Positions 7,598-17,591 of a stretch of DNA of 64,000 nucleotides are shown in pieces (the stretch's first letter is position 1; every line of letters starts with the position of its first letter). Under the pieces are notes generated by a model. The model was not told the DNA's origin. It made no database searches and saw nothing but the letters and a program-made list of their open reading frames with translations. The position numbers and the translations under genes were made by a program. The DNA is from Bacteroidales bacterium (GTDB lineage: Bacteria > Bacteroidota > Bacteroidia > Bacteroidales > VadinHA17), in assembly GCA_017999895.1 (NCBI GenBank), contig JAGNKY010000005.1, forward strand, positions 62,001 through 126,000, read 5' to 3'.

Positions 7598-10012
7598 ATG
7601 AAAAGACATTTCTCACTGATTTTTTTGTTTTTTGTCACATTAAACTCATTTGCCCAGTCAACCATCTCAGGAAGAGTGCTTTCGATGGAAGACAGGCAAC
7701 CTTTGATAAGTTCTACTATAACAGTACTTAAAGCGGGTTCGACAGAACTTTTAACCGGTACAATTACAGATGAGGACGGGAGATTTTCGGTTTTCAACCT
7801 GCCATCGGGTGAATACGACTTCCTTATATCGTATATTGGTTTTGAATCTGAGAAACACAGGGTAATTGTTGGCTCACTTAACAAAGTGCTCGATCTGGGT
7901 AACATTTACCTTAAGACATCAAATGTAGAACTAGGTGAAATTAGTGTGGTCGGTCAGAAACAGGCTGTTTCCGCAGCTCTCGACAGAAAAAGCTACTCGG
8001 CCGACAGCTTCATTTCCGGATACACGGGATCTGCCCTCGACATCATAAAAACATTACCCGGCGTGGTCATAGACCAGGAAAGCAAAATAATTCTGCGTGG
8101 AAGCGACAAAGTAGTAATTTTAATTGACGGAAAGCAATCAAGTCTGACCGGTTTCGGCAGTCAGAAAGGTCTTGAGAATATTCCCGCATCCCAGATCGAA
8201 AGCATTGAGATAATAAACAATCCCTCTGCAAAATATGATGCAGCTGGCATGGCAGGAATTGTAAACATTAAATTTAAAAAATCAGCTGTCAAAGGATTTA
8301 CAGGAGACATAGGACTGGCTCCGGGAATAGGAATGATTACCAAAAGAAAGGCCGACCTTCCGACCGGAATGGCAAGCTATTCTAATAACTGGAAACTTAC
8401 TCCTTCATTCAACCTGAATTATAAAACAGAAAAGATAAATCTATACTGGCAATCGTATCTTATACATCAGCGCAGGCTTCCGAATAACGAATTCACAACC
8501 CGTTTTTATGATAACGGAGATATAACTGAAAGCCAGGTGGCTGAAAACCGTTCTCAAAATCACTATAATTTAAAGCTTGGCATCGACTGGAATCTGACTC
8601 CGAATCAGACGATAACTTTGTTCGGCCTTTACGACTATGAATGGCATATCGATACCACGAGAGTATGGTATTTCGGGAATCAGGACTATCAGGAACCGTT
8701 AAGAAAATGGGGGTTCCACGAAAGTGAGGGTACAGGCTTTACCAATATAACCCTTCAGCATAAATTCCGGTTCCGGCAGGCCGGACACGAACTCAATTCC
8801 CAGTTCCTTTTCACAAAAGGATGGGAGGACGAAACATATGATCTTAGCCAGGATGGCCCGTCGCCATACCCGGTAATCAATACTGACAGAACCAGAGTAC
8901 TGGCACCTGAGTATGTTTACTTTTTAACATCCGACTATATACGGCCTCTTTCGTTCGGTCGCCTGGAAGCAGGGTTTTCAGGCAAATTGCGTCACATGCC
9001 CATTTCCTATACTATGACAAAAGATCCGGCGAATACTGCCCTGATATTTAATTTCGGAGACTGGTCAGAATGGGATGAGGATATTGCAGGAGGCTATGTT
9101 AACCTTATTGCAGAGTTTTTAAAGGCAGACATAGAGGCAGGATTACGTGGAGAATACACAAATGTGAAATACAAATTCGCACCCAACATCTATTTTACTG
9201 AGGACCAATATAATTACTTCAAACTTTTCCCTAATGTGCGATTCACACTTAAGGCCAATAAATCAAACAGGATATCCTTGTTTTACAATCGTCGTATTGA
9301 TCGACCAGGGGAAGATATCCTCAGGATATTCCCAAAATATGACGATCCCGAACTTCTGAAGATCGGTAATCCTTTACTCAGACCTCAGTTCACCCAAAAC
9401 TTTGAACTGGCACATAAATACATTTGGCAAACCGGATCATTCTATACATCGGTATATCATAAGATAATTGACGACTATTATACCAGGATCTACATCCAGG
9501 ATCCATTACATAGTGAGATAACCATCAAGGCATATGACAACCTAGGGAAAGCCACTAATTCTGGGGTAGAACTAACCTTTGACCAGAAGATATCCAAAGC
9601 ATGGAAGCTTTCTGTAAGTACGAATGTTTACAGAAACAAGATCTTTAGGCACAGCGGCGTGATCAACTTCCCAGTACCACAGTCTTATTCAATCAGTGAG
9701 AAGACAGACATACCCTTCTTTGCAAAAATGATAAATCAGTTCACTCTGTCCAACGGCTTACAGATAGAAGCAACTGCCCAGTATTTCAGTTCGAAGAACA
9801 TTGGGCAGGGAAAAGAACTTTCACGGGGAGGAATTGACCTGGGCATCAAGAAATCCCTGGCTGGGAATAAGCTGGAAGTTAATCTGTCTGCCACCGACAT
9901 ATTCAATACAATGGGTATCCGTCAGAAATTAGATGGAGATGGTTTTGATGTTGAATACCAAAACTATTATGAGACTCAGATTTTTACATTTGCATGCAAA
10001 TATAAATTCTGA
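7598..10012 (+). CDS. TonB-dependent-receptor-like outer-membrane beta-barrel protein
   Basis: An 804-residue exported protein. Residues 1-20 are a signal peptide ending in FAQ. Residues ~22-105 form a carboxypeptidase-regulatory-like Ig fold (TISGRVLSMEDRQPL..., GTITDEDGRFSVFNLPSGEYDF). Residues ~115-225 are a plug domain (DIIKTLPGVVIDQESKIILRG..., INNPSAKYDAAGMAGIVNI). The remainder is an outer-membrane beta-barrel of the type annotated as OMP_b-brl_3, ending in the aromatic terminal strand TFACKYKF. No SusD partner follows, so this is not a polysaccharide-utilisation locus; the ligand is unknown. It is preceded by an AT-rich spacer. Confidence 0.88.
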   Translation: MKRHFSLIFLFFVTLNSFAQSTISGRVLSMEDRQPLISSTITVLKAGSTELLTGTITDEDGRFSVFNLPSGEYDFLISYIGFESEKHRVIVGSLNKVLDLGNIYLKTSNVELGEISVVGQKQAVSAALDRKSYSADSFISGYTGSALDIIKTLPGVVIDQESKIILRGSDKVVILIDGKQSSLTGFGSQKGLENIPASQIESIEIINNPSAKYDAAGMAGIVNIKFKKSAVKGFTGDIGLAPGIGMITKRKADLPTGMASYSNNWKLTPSFNLNYKTEKINLYWQSYLIHQRRLPNNEFTTRFYDNGDITESQVAENRSQNHYNLKLGIDWNLTPNQTITLFGLYDYEWHIDTTRVWYFGNQDYQEPLRKWGFHESEGTGFTNITLQHKFRFRQAGHELNSQFLFTKGWEDETYDLSQDGPSPYPVINTDRTRVLAPEYVYFLTSDYIRPLSFGRLEAGFSGKLRHMPISYTMTKDPANTALIFNFGDWSEWDEDIAGGYVNLIAEFLKADIEAGLRGEYTNVKYKFAPNIYFTEDQYNYFKLFPNVRFTLKANKSNRISLFYNRRIDRPGEDILRIFPKYDDPELLKIGNPLLRPQFTQNFELAHKYIWQTGSFYTSVYHKIIDDYYTRIYIQDPLHSEITIKAYDNLGKATNSGVELTFDQKISKAWKLSVSTNVYRNKIFRHSGVINFPVPQSYSISEKTDIPFFAKMINQFTLSNGLQIEATAQYFSSKNIGQGKELSRGGIDLGIKKSLAGNKLEVNLSATDIFNTMGIRQKLDGDGFDVEYQNYYETQIFTFACKYKF

Positions 10013-10096
10013 ATAAGATATTCAACTTCTTATCGGGATCCTGTAAATTTCAATTCAATTATATACTACTATTTCAGTTAAAGAATAATATACTTT

Positions 10097-10683
10097 TTAA
10101 CATTTTCCAATCAATTGTATATAATACATAATAAGCTCTAAGCAGTTATCCAATCCTATTTTCGCCGTATCAATCGTTATGTTATACTGTGTCATATCCA
10201 TCCAGTCTTTTCCAGTAAATTTACGGTAATAAAGAGCCCTTTCTTTATCACATTTTTCGATCATTTTTCTGCGGTTTTTTCCGAGACATTATATATTTTC
10301 TGAATACGTTCTTTCCGGAAGTTTTTATCACTATGTAAGAATATGCTTATATGATTTGGATGTTCGCGTAGAACATATGAGCCGCATCGTCCGATAATAA
10401 CAGATGAACGTTCTTTTGCGATACGCTTTATTATCTCTGATTCGGTTTTAAATAATTCGAGATCGGTAGGGGCAAAAGTTTTAGGCGGAATGTATACATC
10501 GGGTTCTACAAAAGCGAATGACTGGAAGAATGATTTCCAGAATGAACTTATTTTTTCATCTCTCGTTTCCAGGTCTTCTTCGAGTAATGAAAGTTAGTTT
10601 GCAGCTTCCCTGATGATTTCACGATCTGCATAAAAAATGTCCAATCGTTGAGCAAGTTGTTGACCAACAGACGAATCGGCACT
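10097..10683 (-). pseudogene. Relic of a cytidylate-kinase-like (AAK_33 type) gene
   Basis: Reading the minus strand from ~10683, the frame gives SVGQQLAQRLDIFYADREII, then a stop (TAA, complement of 10594-10596), then continues in the same frame (LEEDLETRDEKISSFW..., VIIGRCGSYVLREHPN...) to a TGA (complement of 10261-10263). The correct reading resumes in the next frame as MIEKCDKERALYYRKFTGKDW and ends at 10097. The frame change lies in a run of five A that would need six. The N-terminal P-loop residues are missing. So the gene has lost its 5' end and carries one nonsense and one frameshift lesion. Homologues are predicted nucleoside-phosphate kinases of unknown role. Confidence 0.8.
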
Positions 10684-11307
10684 TATTCTCACCATACCAA
10701 GCATACCTAATGCAGAAATGAATAGCCCTATTGAACTGAGTTCTCTCGAACCAAATCTATCTGAAAGCCTTCCGCTTATAGGAGCCATAATCATCATTGA
10801 AAGGGCAAAGGGAGCAAGCAGAATACCTGATGTAACCGGATTGATACCCTTAATACCCTGAAAATAAAATACGAACAGAAACACTACGGCTCCACGTGCA
10901 ATTCCATTGAGTAGATTGCTGCAGTAAGCAAATGCAAGAATCCTTGTCCTGAAAAGTTCAAGATCGAGCATCGGTTGATCAGTTCTGTTTTCGATTAATA
11001 GAAATGAGCCCAGCAACAAAAAAGCGGATATAAATAACACTATTACACGTATATTAGTCCATCCATGAAAACCTCCAAATGTCAGGGCCAATAATAAAGC
11101 TATCATTCCTGAAGTAAATATTATTGCTCCTTTCCAGTCGAATTTTTGTTTTTCGGGAAGTACATTCAATTCCTTTAATTGAAGTGCTGCCCATATTGTA
11201 CCGATTAATCCGATAGGAATGTTAAAGTAGAAAATAAATCTCCATCCAACCCGTACTAATGCACCTCCCAGAATAGGGCCAATTACACTTGCAACACTGA
11301 TTATCAA
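10684..11307 (-). pseudogene. Fragment of an MFS drug exporter (DHA2/EmrB type)
   Basis: About 208 residues of a 14-helix major facilitator: it starts within the helix-5 region (SVIGPILGGALVRVGWRFIF, motif C-like) and runs through the central helices to GRLSDRFGSRELSSIG, after which the frame passes directly into the cytidylate-kinase-like relic. The first four helices and the last four or so are absent. The apparent TTG start at 11307 is not real because the same frame is open for several codons upstream. This is a deletion remnant, not a functional transporter. Confidence 0.8.
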
Positions 11308-11771
11308 TGAGTTAAAATAATTTACCGAAGAAAAAATTGTGATGCAAAAAACAAAAAAGACTCATTATGCAAAATTCTGAGATTCCATCGGTTTGATATT
11401 TATTGCTACAATTTGATGCAGAATTTGAGGAGTGACTTTACAGCTGATTCTTAGTTTTATTATTTTTGTAAGCTGAAATTCCGGAATATAATATGCTTCC
11501 AAAGTCTTTGTGTTATTCGTGATTATTCACTTTTTTTCTTTTTTATGCACGATATTCTTTAATAAAGAAATTATTCAGGTAATATTGTTTTTCATATTTT
11601 AAAATGCACATTCATATTTTATTATGAAATTTATCTCAGTAATATCTGTTTTATATTTAAAATTGAATTGTAAACTATTTCTTTTACAATCAATAAATAA
11701 TTAATTGTCAGATAATTTATTGAAATTTAAGATAACATTAAATATATATAAATATACATATATGTATATAT
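11308..11771. other. AT-rich spacer with palindromes before the ABC permease
   Basis: No gene seen in these 464 bases. It contains TTCTTTA-A-TAAAGAA (11555-11569), a perfect palindrome, and the 18-bp palindrome ATATACATATATGTATAT (11752-11769), which ends only two bases before the ATG of the permease. The latter could affect translation start or be a regulator site. The region marks the edge between decayed DNA and an intact gene series. Confidence 0.5.
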
Positions 11772-12962
11772 ATGAAATATGTTTTTAAAGAATTATCCAG
11801 ACATTTCTGGAGGACTATCTTCGCTATTACTGGATATGCCGTCGCAACGACGTTTATTCTTGTAATATTTTGTATTGCAGGTTCGAATAAGAAAGAATCC
11901 TATGGGATACTGCAGAGCACCGGAACTCATTTCATAGTTTACATACCCACGGATACTAATTGTTGTACAAGTGGAATTGGGAATGGTTCCCTAGTTGCCG
12001 AAGGAGTTAAAACATTAATGCTGGAAAGTAAGCTGATGCAGACTATAAAGAATGTCAAAGGTGTAAGAGATGCTGCTCCATGCATATTGTATAAGGTGTA
12101 CGATAATCGTTTTAAATCAGATATATCAATAAGCGGGATAGACACTACAAGTATAGCCACAAAAACAAATGTATGTGACCGCACAAATCTTATTGCAGGT
12201 AAATTTTTATCGGATAATCCAGATGAACTTATTGCAGAACAATCGTTTGCTGCTGCACATAATCTTTCACCTGGTGATACATTGAAAATCTTTGGCGGTA
12301 ATATGGTTTTGGCTGGAATTGTAAATTCCGGAATAAAACCTGTCAAAGCTGATTTTTATGCTCCAATCGAGTCTGTAAGGACTATTCTTAAAGATAAGCT
12401 TCATTGCAGTGCACCCTATTTCGATATGAATATAATTCTTGTCGAAGTGAATGATTCCCGTGTGCAGGATGATGTAATGAAACGTATTCAAAATATTATG
12501 AATAAATTCACTGTTTCAAGCTATAATTGTTATCAGCCTGCCAGTAAAGTGATGTCTATTATTGATAAGTTTTCCATAGGGCTGACTTTAATGATTTTTA
12601 TTTTTCTTGTCATCTTTTCAGCTAAAACTCAGTTATCTTATCTTATTGAAAGATTTAGAGAAATAGGTATCTTAAAGTCACTCGGGTGGACAGATTTCGA
12701 TCTTAGTATAAATATACTTATGGCTTCTTTCATAAACTCAATTGTTGGGGTAACATTTGGCATTCTAATCGGTGTCGTTTTGATTGAGATATTAAATGGT
12801 ATTGAAATTCCACTATTTCAATCTTTAGAATTCGAATTTCATTTTTCCAACATTCTCCTCTTATACTGTCTTTCTTTAGCCGGAGCATTCATTGCCAGCA
12901 TTTTCCCCATTATAAAAATATATCATTCAAAGGCAGGTGATATTATGAAGAATTATTTGTGA
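11772..12962 (+). CDS. FtsX-like ABC transporter permease
   Basis: A 396-residue inner-membrane permease of the MacB/LolE (type VII ABC) class. One transmembrane helix is at ~15-37, followed by a periplasmic MacB-PCD-like domain (~40-265) and three C-terminal helices (~270-290, ~318-345, ~365-385) with the coupling-helix region RFREIGILKSLGWTD. The periplasmic part has an unusual adjacent cysteine pair (TNCCTSG, ~59-65) and further cysteines. It is followed 19 bases later by its ATPase. No membrane-fusion protein or outer-membrane channel is adjacent, so it may be a lipoprotein or signalling-type transporter rather than a tripartite pump. The substrate is unknown. Confidence 0.85.
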   Translation: MKYVFKELSRHFWRTIFAITGYAVATTFILVIFCIAGSNKKESYGILQSTGTHFIVYIPTDTNCCTSGIGNGSLVAEGVKTLMLESKLMQTIKNVKGVRDAAPCILYKVYDNRFKSDISISGIDTTSIATKTNVCDRTNLIAGKFLSDNPDELIAEQSFAAAHNLSPGDTLKIFGGNMVLAGIVNSGIKPVKADFYAPIESVRTILKDKLHCSAPYFDMNIILVEVNDSRVQDDVMKRIQNIMNKFTVSSYNCYQPASKVMSIIDKFSIGLTLMIFIFLVIFSAKTQLSYLIERFREIGILKSLGWTDFDLSINILMASFINSIVGVTFGILIGVVLIEILNGIEIPLFQSLEFEFHFSNILLLYCLSLAGAFIASIFPIIKIYHSKAGDIMKNYL

Positions 12963-12981
12963 GCAGTTAAAAAAGTCAGTT

Positions 12982-13659
12982 ATGAGTAAACCTGTTATAG
13001 AGTGTGTTTCCCTTAGCAAGCAGTATAAAAGTAGAGGCCGGATTATCGAAGCTCTCAAAAATATAAATCTGAAGGTGGAGAAAGCTGAGTTTATCCTTAT
13101 TAAAGGCCGTTCAGGTGCCGGGAAATCGACATTGTTGTATCTTATTGCCGGGTTAATTGTACCAACATCGGGTACAGTAAGAGTTGATGAGCAGATAATA
13201 AATAAACTTAACAATAAATCTCTGAGCTACCTGTTATTAAACAAAATAGGGATAATTTTCCAGAATTATAATCTGCTTCCTACTTACAATGTTTATGAGA
13301 ATATAGAAATAGCGCTGGCGCCTAAAAATCTTTCGAAAAAAGAAATTCAAAAATTGGTTATGCCATATTTTGAACAATTTCACTTATCAGACAAAATAGA
13401 TCTCCTGCCTGAAGAATTAAGTATTGGGCAGCAGCAGAAAGTCGCAATTATCAGAACACTGGTCAAGCAACCGTCAATCATTCTTGCAGATGAACCGACT
13501 GCCTCGGTGGATTATGAAACCGCTGAAGAAATTTTAAAATGCCTGAGTAATATGAGGAATGAAAAAGGAATAACAGTTCTTTTAGCAACACATGGCATTG
13601 TTCCGGATAATATTGCCGATAAAATGGTTATGCTGGAAGAAGGATTATTAATTAACTAA
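12982..13659 (+). CDS. ABC transporter ATPase, MacB/LolD type
   Basis: A 225-residue nucleotide-binding subunit pairing with the permease just upstream. The Walker A motif GRSGAGKS is at 42-49, the Q-loop at FQNYN (~93), the signature is LSIGQ (146-150, the canonical second Gly replaced by Ile), Walker B is IILADE at 166-171, and the switch His is in LLATHG. The missing signature glycine is a natural variant and does not by itself argue for loss of function. There is no membrane segment. Confidence 0.9.
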   Translation: MSKPVIECVSLSKQYKSRGRIIEALKNINLKVEKAEFILIKGRSGAGKSTLLYLIAGLIVPTSGTVRVDEQIINKLNNKSLSYLLLNKIGIIFQNYNLLPTYNVYENIEIALAPKNLSKKEIQKLVMPYFEQFHLSDKIDLLPEELSIGQQQKVAIIRTLVKQPSIILADEPTASVDYETAEEILKCLSNMRNEKGITVLLATHGIVPDNIADKMVMLEEGLLIN

Positions 13660-13728
13660 AATAGATGAGAAAACAATTGAGAACTATAACAATAATTAAT
13701 ATTAATAAATTTTTAAAAAGTAATAAAA

Positions 13729-15003
13729 ATGAAAAAAGGTAAATTGTGTATTCCAATAATTGTCTTGTTAGTCAGCATTGCGAATGTCTGTGCACAGGAA
13801 TGGCAGCAGTACCTTGGGCCGAAAAGAAACAGTACTTCTCCTGAAAAAGGTATATTACGTTCATGGCCTGAGAAAGGTCCGGATGTACTATGGACGGTTG
13901 AAGTAGGCATAGGTTTTGGCGGGCCTGTCATCAAGGACGGTAAAGTTTATTTACTCGACAGAGATGGCGATGTCAGCGATATAATGCGGTGTTTCGATTT
14001 TTCCAGCGGCAAAGAATTATGGAGGTTTAGTTATGATGCTCCAGGCTCTGTCCGGTATCCTGGTTCGCGAAGTGTGCCGGCTGTGGACGGCAATTATGTT
14101 TATTCTTGCGGTCATAACGGCGACTTATATTGTTTCGACATCAACACACACAAGCCTGTATGGAATAAGAATGTTTGGACTGATTTCGGTGGTGGACAGA
14201 TTCCGACCTGGGCAATTACACAGTGCCCCCTTATTTACGGTGATTTACTGATTATCGCATCACAGGCTCCTCAGGCGGGTGTTGTTGCCTATAATAAGTT
14301 AACCGGAAATATGATATGGAAAACTCCTTCTATTGGTGCTGCCGGTTATGTGAGTCCTGCAGTAGTAAAAATTAGCGGTGAAGACCATGTTGTTATGATT
14401 ACCGCAGCAGCTGGTCGCGGACAAAGCGCCAGTGGAGGCAAAGTTGTTGGAATTAACCCCCTTACCGGTAAAATTCTTTGGGAATATACGAATTGGCAAT
14501 GTATTATTCCTGTACCCAGTGCAGTTGATGCCGGAGAAGGCAGAGTTTTAATTACAGGCGGATATGAAGCAGGTGCTGCATTGATAAAAGTAACGAAGAA
14601 AGCCGACGGTACTTACGGTGTTGCGGAACTTTATAAAAATATAGATTTTGGCGACCATACAAAACCGCCAATATTACATAACGGCTACTTCTATGCTCAG
14701 TATTCGACTAACGAAAGAAGAGACGGCCTTGCATGTATGAATATGGATGGCAAGGTGATGTGGAAGACAATGCGTTCACCCTTATTCGATAAAGGAAGTA
14801 TGATCCTTGTTGATGGCGTTATATTGGCTACCGATGGCAATCGCACTCTATATGTAATAGAACCTGATCCATCAGGCTTTAAACCTCTTGCCTCAGCGGC
14901 AATTCTTAATGCCGGACAGAACTGGGGGCCAATTGCACTTTCTAACGGCAAGCTACTTATAAGAGATCAAAGACAGTTAATGTGTGTCAGGGTTGCCAGA
15001 TGA
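13729..15003 (+). CDS. Exported PQQ-type beta-propeller protein (copy 1)
   Basis: A 424-residue protein with signal peptide (MKKGKLCIPIIVLLVSIANVCAQ) followed by a beta-propeller of outer-membrane-assembly/PQQ-like blades. The blade motifs (VYLLDRDGD, GKELWRF, VYSCGHNGDLYCFD, GKILWEY, GKVMWKT) recur at about 50-residue spacing. It lacks the residues of a true quinoprotein dehydrogenase, so a scaffolding or ligand-binding role in the periplasm is more likely than catalysis. It is a tandem duplicate of the next gene; most of the length is near-identical. The copies differ most at the N-terminus and around 195-220. Confidence 0.85.
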   Translation: MKKGKLCIPIIVLLVSIANVCAQEWQQYLGPKRNSTSPEKGILRSWPEKGPDVLWTVEVGIGFGGPVIKDGKVYLLDRDGDVSDIMRCFDFSSGKELWRFSYDAPGSVRYPGSRSVPAVDGNYVYSCGHNGDLYCFDINTHKPVWNKNVWTDFGGGQIPTWAITQCPLIYGDLLIIASQAPQAGVVAYNKLTGNMIWKTPSIGAAGYVSPAVVKISGEDHVVMITAAAGRGQSASGGKVVGINPLTGKILWEYTNWQCIIPVPSAVDAGEGRVLITGGYEAGAALIKVTKKADGTYGVAELYKNIDFGDHTKPPILHNGYFYAQYSTNERRDGLACMNMDGKVMWKTMRSPLFDKGSMILVDGVILATDGNRTLYVIEPDPSGFKPLASAAILNAGQNWGPIALSNGKLLIRDQRQLMCVRVAR

Positions 15004-15028
15004 TTCATTATTAAGTATCATAAGAAAA

Positions 15029-16330
15029 ATGAAAAATAAAGTATTTATTCCGGTCATAGTCTTTTTATTTTGCGCTTTAAACAGCTGCACGCAAGGTAAG
15101 AAAGACATAAAGAACTGGCCTCAGTATCTCGGGCCTTACAGGAACAGTACATCTGACCAGAAAGGTATATTGCGTTCGTGGCCTGAGAAAGGGCCGGAAG
15201 TTCTCTGGACAGTCGATGTTGGCATTGGTTTTGGCGGACCTGTCATCAAAGACGGCAAAGTTTATTTGCTCGACAGGGATGGCGATATTGCTGATGTAAT
15301 GCGATGCTTCGATTTTTCCAGCGGCAAGGAATTATGGGATTACAGTTATGATGCTCCAGGACGTGTTCAGTTTCCCGGTTCACGAAGCGTTCCTGCTGTG
15401 GATGGTAATTATGTTTATTCGTGCGGTCACAACGGTGATTTGTATTGTTTCGATCTCAACACTCACAAACCCGTATGGCATAAGAATATCTGGACTGATT
15501 TTGGTGGCGACAAACTTCCGATATGGGCTATAACCCAGTGTCCTCTGGTTTACGGCGACTTACTTATTGTGTTATCCCAGGCACCCGATGCCGGTGCTGT
15601 TGCCTATAATAAGCTTACAGGTGATGTTGTATGGAAAACACGAAATCTTGTAAATGAATCGTATGCCAGTCCTTCAGTTGTAAAAATTGACGGTAAAGAC
15701 CATATTGTAGTTGTTATTTCATCTACTAACCCTATTGGGCATAAGGAGTTGCCATATACTCCGGGTAATATAGTTGGAATAGAACCGCTTACAGGGAAAA
15801 TTTTATGGGAGTATAATGACTGGGAGTGTCATATTTCAGTGCCGAGCGCTGTCGATGCCGGTAATAATAGAGTGCTGGTTGCAGGCGGATATGAGCATGG
15901 AGTGGTTATGCTAAAGGTTGAAAAAAAGCCGGACGGAAACTATGGTGTTACGGAACTTTTCAAACATAACGATTTTGGTGATCATACAAAACCACCAATA
16001 TTATATAACGGCTATTTCTATGCTCAGTTCTCGACCAACAGTAAACGTGACGGACTGGTATGTATGAATATGGATGGCAAGGTTATGTGGAAGACAATGC
16101 GTTCGCCTTTATTTGATAAAGGAAGTATGATCCTTGTTGATGGTGTCATACTGGCTACAGACGGCAATCGCTCTTTATATGTGATAGAGCCCGATCCAAC
16201 TGCCTTTAAGCCAATAGCTTCTGCCGCTATTCTTGAAGCCGGTCAAAACTGGGCTCCAATAGCACTTGCAGACGGAAAGCTTCTTATAAGAGATCAAAAA
16301 CGGCTAATGTGTATTAGAGTTGCCAGATGA
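15029..16330 (+). CDS. PQQ-type beta-propeller lipoprotein (copy 2)
   Basis: The start is placed at the ATG at 15029 because it opens a lipoprotein signal (MKNKVFIPVIVFLFCALNSC, lipidated Cys about residue 20); the frame upstream to 14984 overlaps the previous gene and has no other support. The 433-residue product has the same propeller blades as copy 1 and is membrane-anchored rather than soluble. The duplication extends past the stop: both genes end in GTTGCCAGATGATTCATT. Upstream of the next gene no obvious terminator is visible. Function unknown. Confidence 0.85.
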   Translation: MKNKVFIPVIVFLFCALNSCTQGKKDIKNWPQYLGPYRNSTSDQKGILRSWPEKGPEVLWTVDVGIGFGGPVIKDGKVYLLDRDGDIADVMRCFDFSSGKELWDYSYDAPGRVQFPGSRSVPAVDGNYVYSCGHNGDLYCFDLNTHKPVWHKNIWTDFGGDKLPIWAITQCPLVYGDLLIVLSQAPDAGAVAYNKLTGDVVWKTRNLVNESYASPSVVKIDGKDHIVVVISSTNPIGHKELPYTPGNIVGIEPLTGKILWEYNDWECHISVPSAVDAGNNRVLVAGGYEHGVVMLKVEKKPDGNYGVTELFKHNDFGDHTKPPILYNGYFYAQFSTNSKRDGLVCMNMDGKVMWKTMRSPLFDKGSMILVDGVILATDGNRSLYVIEPDPTAFKPIASAAILEAGQNWAPIALADGKLLIRDQKRLMCIRVAR

Positions 16331-16499
16331 TTCATTTTATGGCCTGATGCTAAATGTGGAAAGTGAGATTTTTTATTTCTTCCGTTTCATTAGAAATTAT
16401 AGAATCTGTCAGCTCAGAAGGCTTAAAAATTAACAATATTATCATTCATAATTCTATTATTAAAAATGGGGAACGGATATATATCTTTATACAATTACA

Positions 16500-17591
16500 T
16501 TGAAAACAAATAATCTAATAAACAGCAACAAACAGGGGGGAGCAACGGTAAAAGAAGATACCTTGAAAAAATATTCTACAACAAAGCTATTGATTATCAG
16601 TCTAATCAGTGGAGTTGTCGTTATTTATCCGAACATTTCTCTTTTCTTGATGGAACGCAGCTTTTTAGGAGAGTCAAAACATACTGCACATTTATTGTTT
16701 TTCATTTTCAGGTATCTTTACTTCTCTGCGTTAATATTTGTATTGTTAATATACAACTTTCGTAAAATCAAGACGCCAGAAGTCAAAAAACGGTTTATCA
16801 ATTCATTTTTGATAACTTTAACTTTTTATTTTTTATATATAGGTTTTTCACTTACCTTGAATCCGAAAAATGAATGGTTCTCAGGTGTATTACTTTTTCA
16901 ATTTTTTGTTACTTATGTTTTATCTACGCTTATAGGATATCTTTCCTTTCTACACTCGGAACAGAGAAGAAAAGAGCAGGAGATCGAGCAGTTGAAAATT
17001 GAGAGTCTGCAAAGCCGATATGATGCGCTGACTAATCAGATTAATCCTCATTTATTCTTCAATTCTCTTAACGGCCTTAGTTCATTGATTCGTAAAAAGA
17101 ATGAAGAAGTTACTCTTGAATATGTAAATAAGCTTTCCGATGTTTTTCGTTATATTCTGAAAAGTGATAAAAAAGTACTGGTAACGCTGGAAGAGGAACT
17201 GGAATTTGTACAGGCATTCCGCTATATGCTGGAAGTGCGTTTTGCAAATAAGCTTATTTTCAATATTGAAGTTGACAAAAGCAAAATGGATTTTAAAATC
17301 CCGGTGCTATCACTCCTCCCGTTAATTGACAACATAGTCGTACATAATACTATTGACAGTGAGCATAAAATGGAGGTAAAAATATGGCTTAACGATAAGG
17401 ATGAACTTGTTATATCCAATCCTATCTATCCGAAATTATCACCGCCTGAGACAAACGGTACCGGTCTCAAAAACCTTGAGCATCGTTTTTTGTTATTATT
17501 GAATAAACAGATAAGAGTTGAAAATGATGGCAAAGTATTCAATGTTTACCTGCCTTTGAAAAAAGATGATGATGAGAATACTGATTGTTGA
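16500..17591 (+). CDS. LytS-like sensor histidine kinase (His_kinase family)
   Basis: A 363-residue membrane kinase. Four transmembrane helices span ~29-50, ~64-86, ~98-120 and ~128-150, followed by a short coiled coil, the His_kinase motif with phospho-accepting His184 (NQINPHLFFNSL), and an ATPase domain ending NGTGLKNLEHRF. No separate sensor domain is present, so the signal is probably sensed in the membrane. The start is uncertain: no in-frame ATG precedes the helices, so the TTG at 16500 is used (another TTG is at 16563). A 15-residue ORF with ATG (16466-16513) overlaps this start in another frame and could couple translation. It overlaps the regulator gene. Confidence 0.85.
   Translation: MKTNNLINSNKQGGATVKEDTLKKYSTTKLLIISLISGVVVIYPNISLFLMERSFLGESKHTAHLLFFIFRYLYFSALIFVLLIYNFRKIKTPEVKKRFINSFLITLTFYFLYIGFSLTLNPKNEWFSGVLLFQFFVTYVLSTLIGYLSFLHSEQRRKEQEIEQLKIESLQSRYDALTNQINPHLFFNSLNGLSSLIRKKNEEVTLEYVNKLSDVFRYILKSDKKVLVTLEEELEFVQAFRYMLEVRFANKLIFNIEVDKSKMDFKIPVLSLLPLIDNIVVHNTIDSEHKMEVKIWLNDKDELVISNPIYPKLSPPETNGTGLKNLEHRFLLLLNKQIRVENDGKVFNVYLPLKKDDDENTDC

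Noticed and set aside
10594-11307. Intact 237-residue MFS transporter
   Set aside because: It lacks about eight helices, and its last 29 residues belong to another gene family; treated as a pseudogene.
13729-16330. PQQ-dependent alcohol dehydrogenases
   Set aside because: The proteins are ~420-430 residues, lack the disulfide and catalytic residues of quinoprotein dehydrogenases, and have no cytochrome partner.
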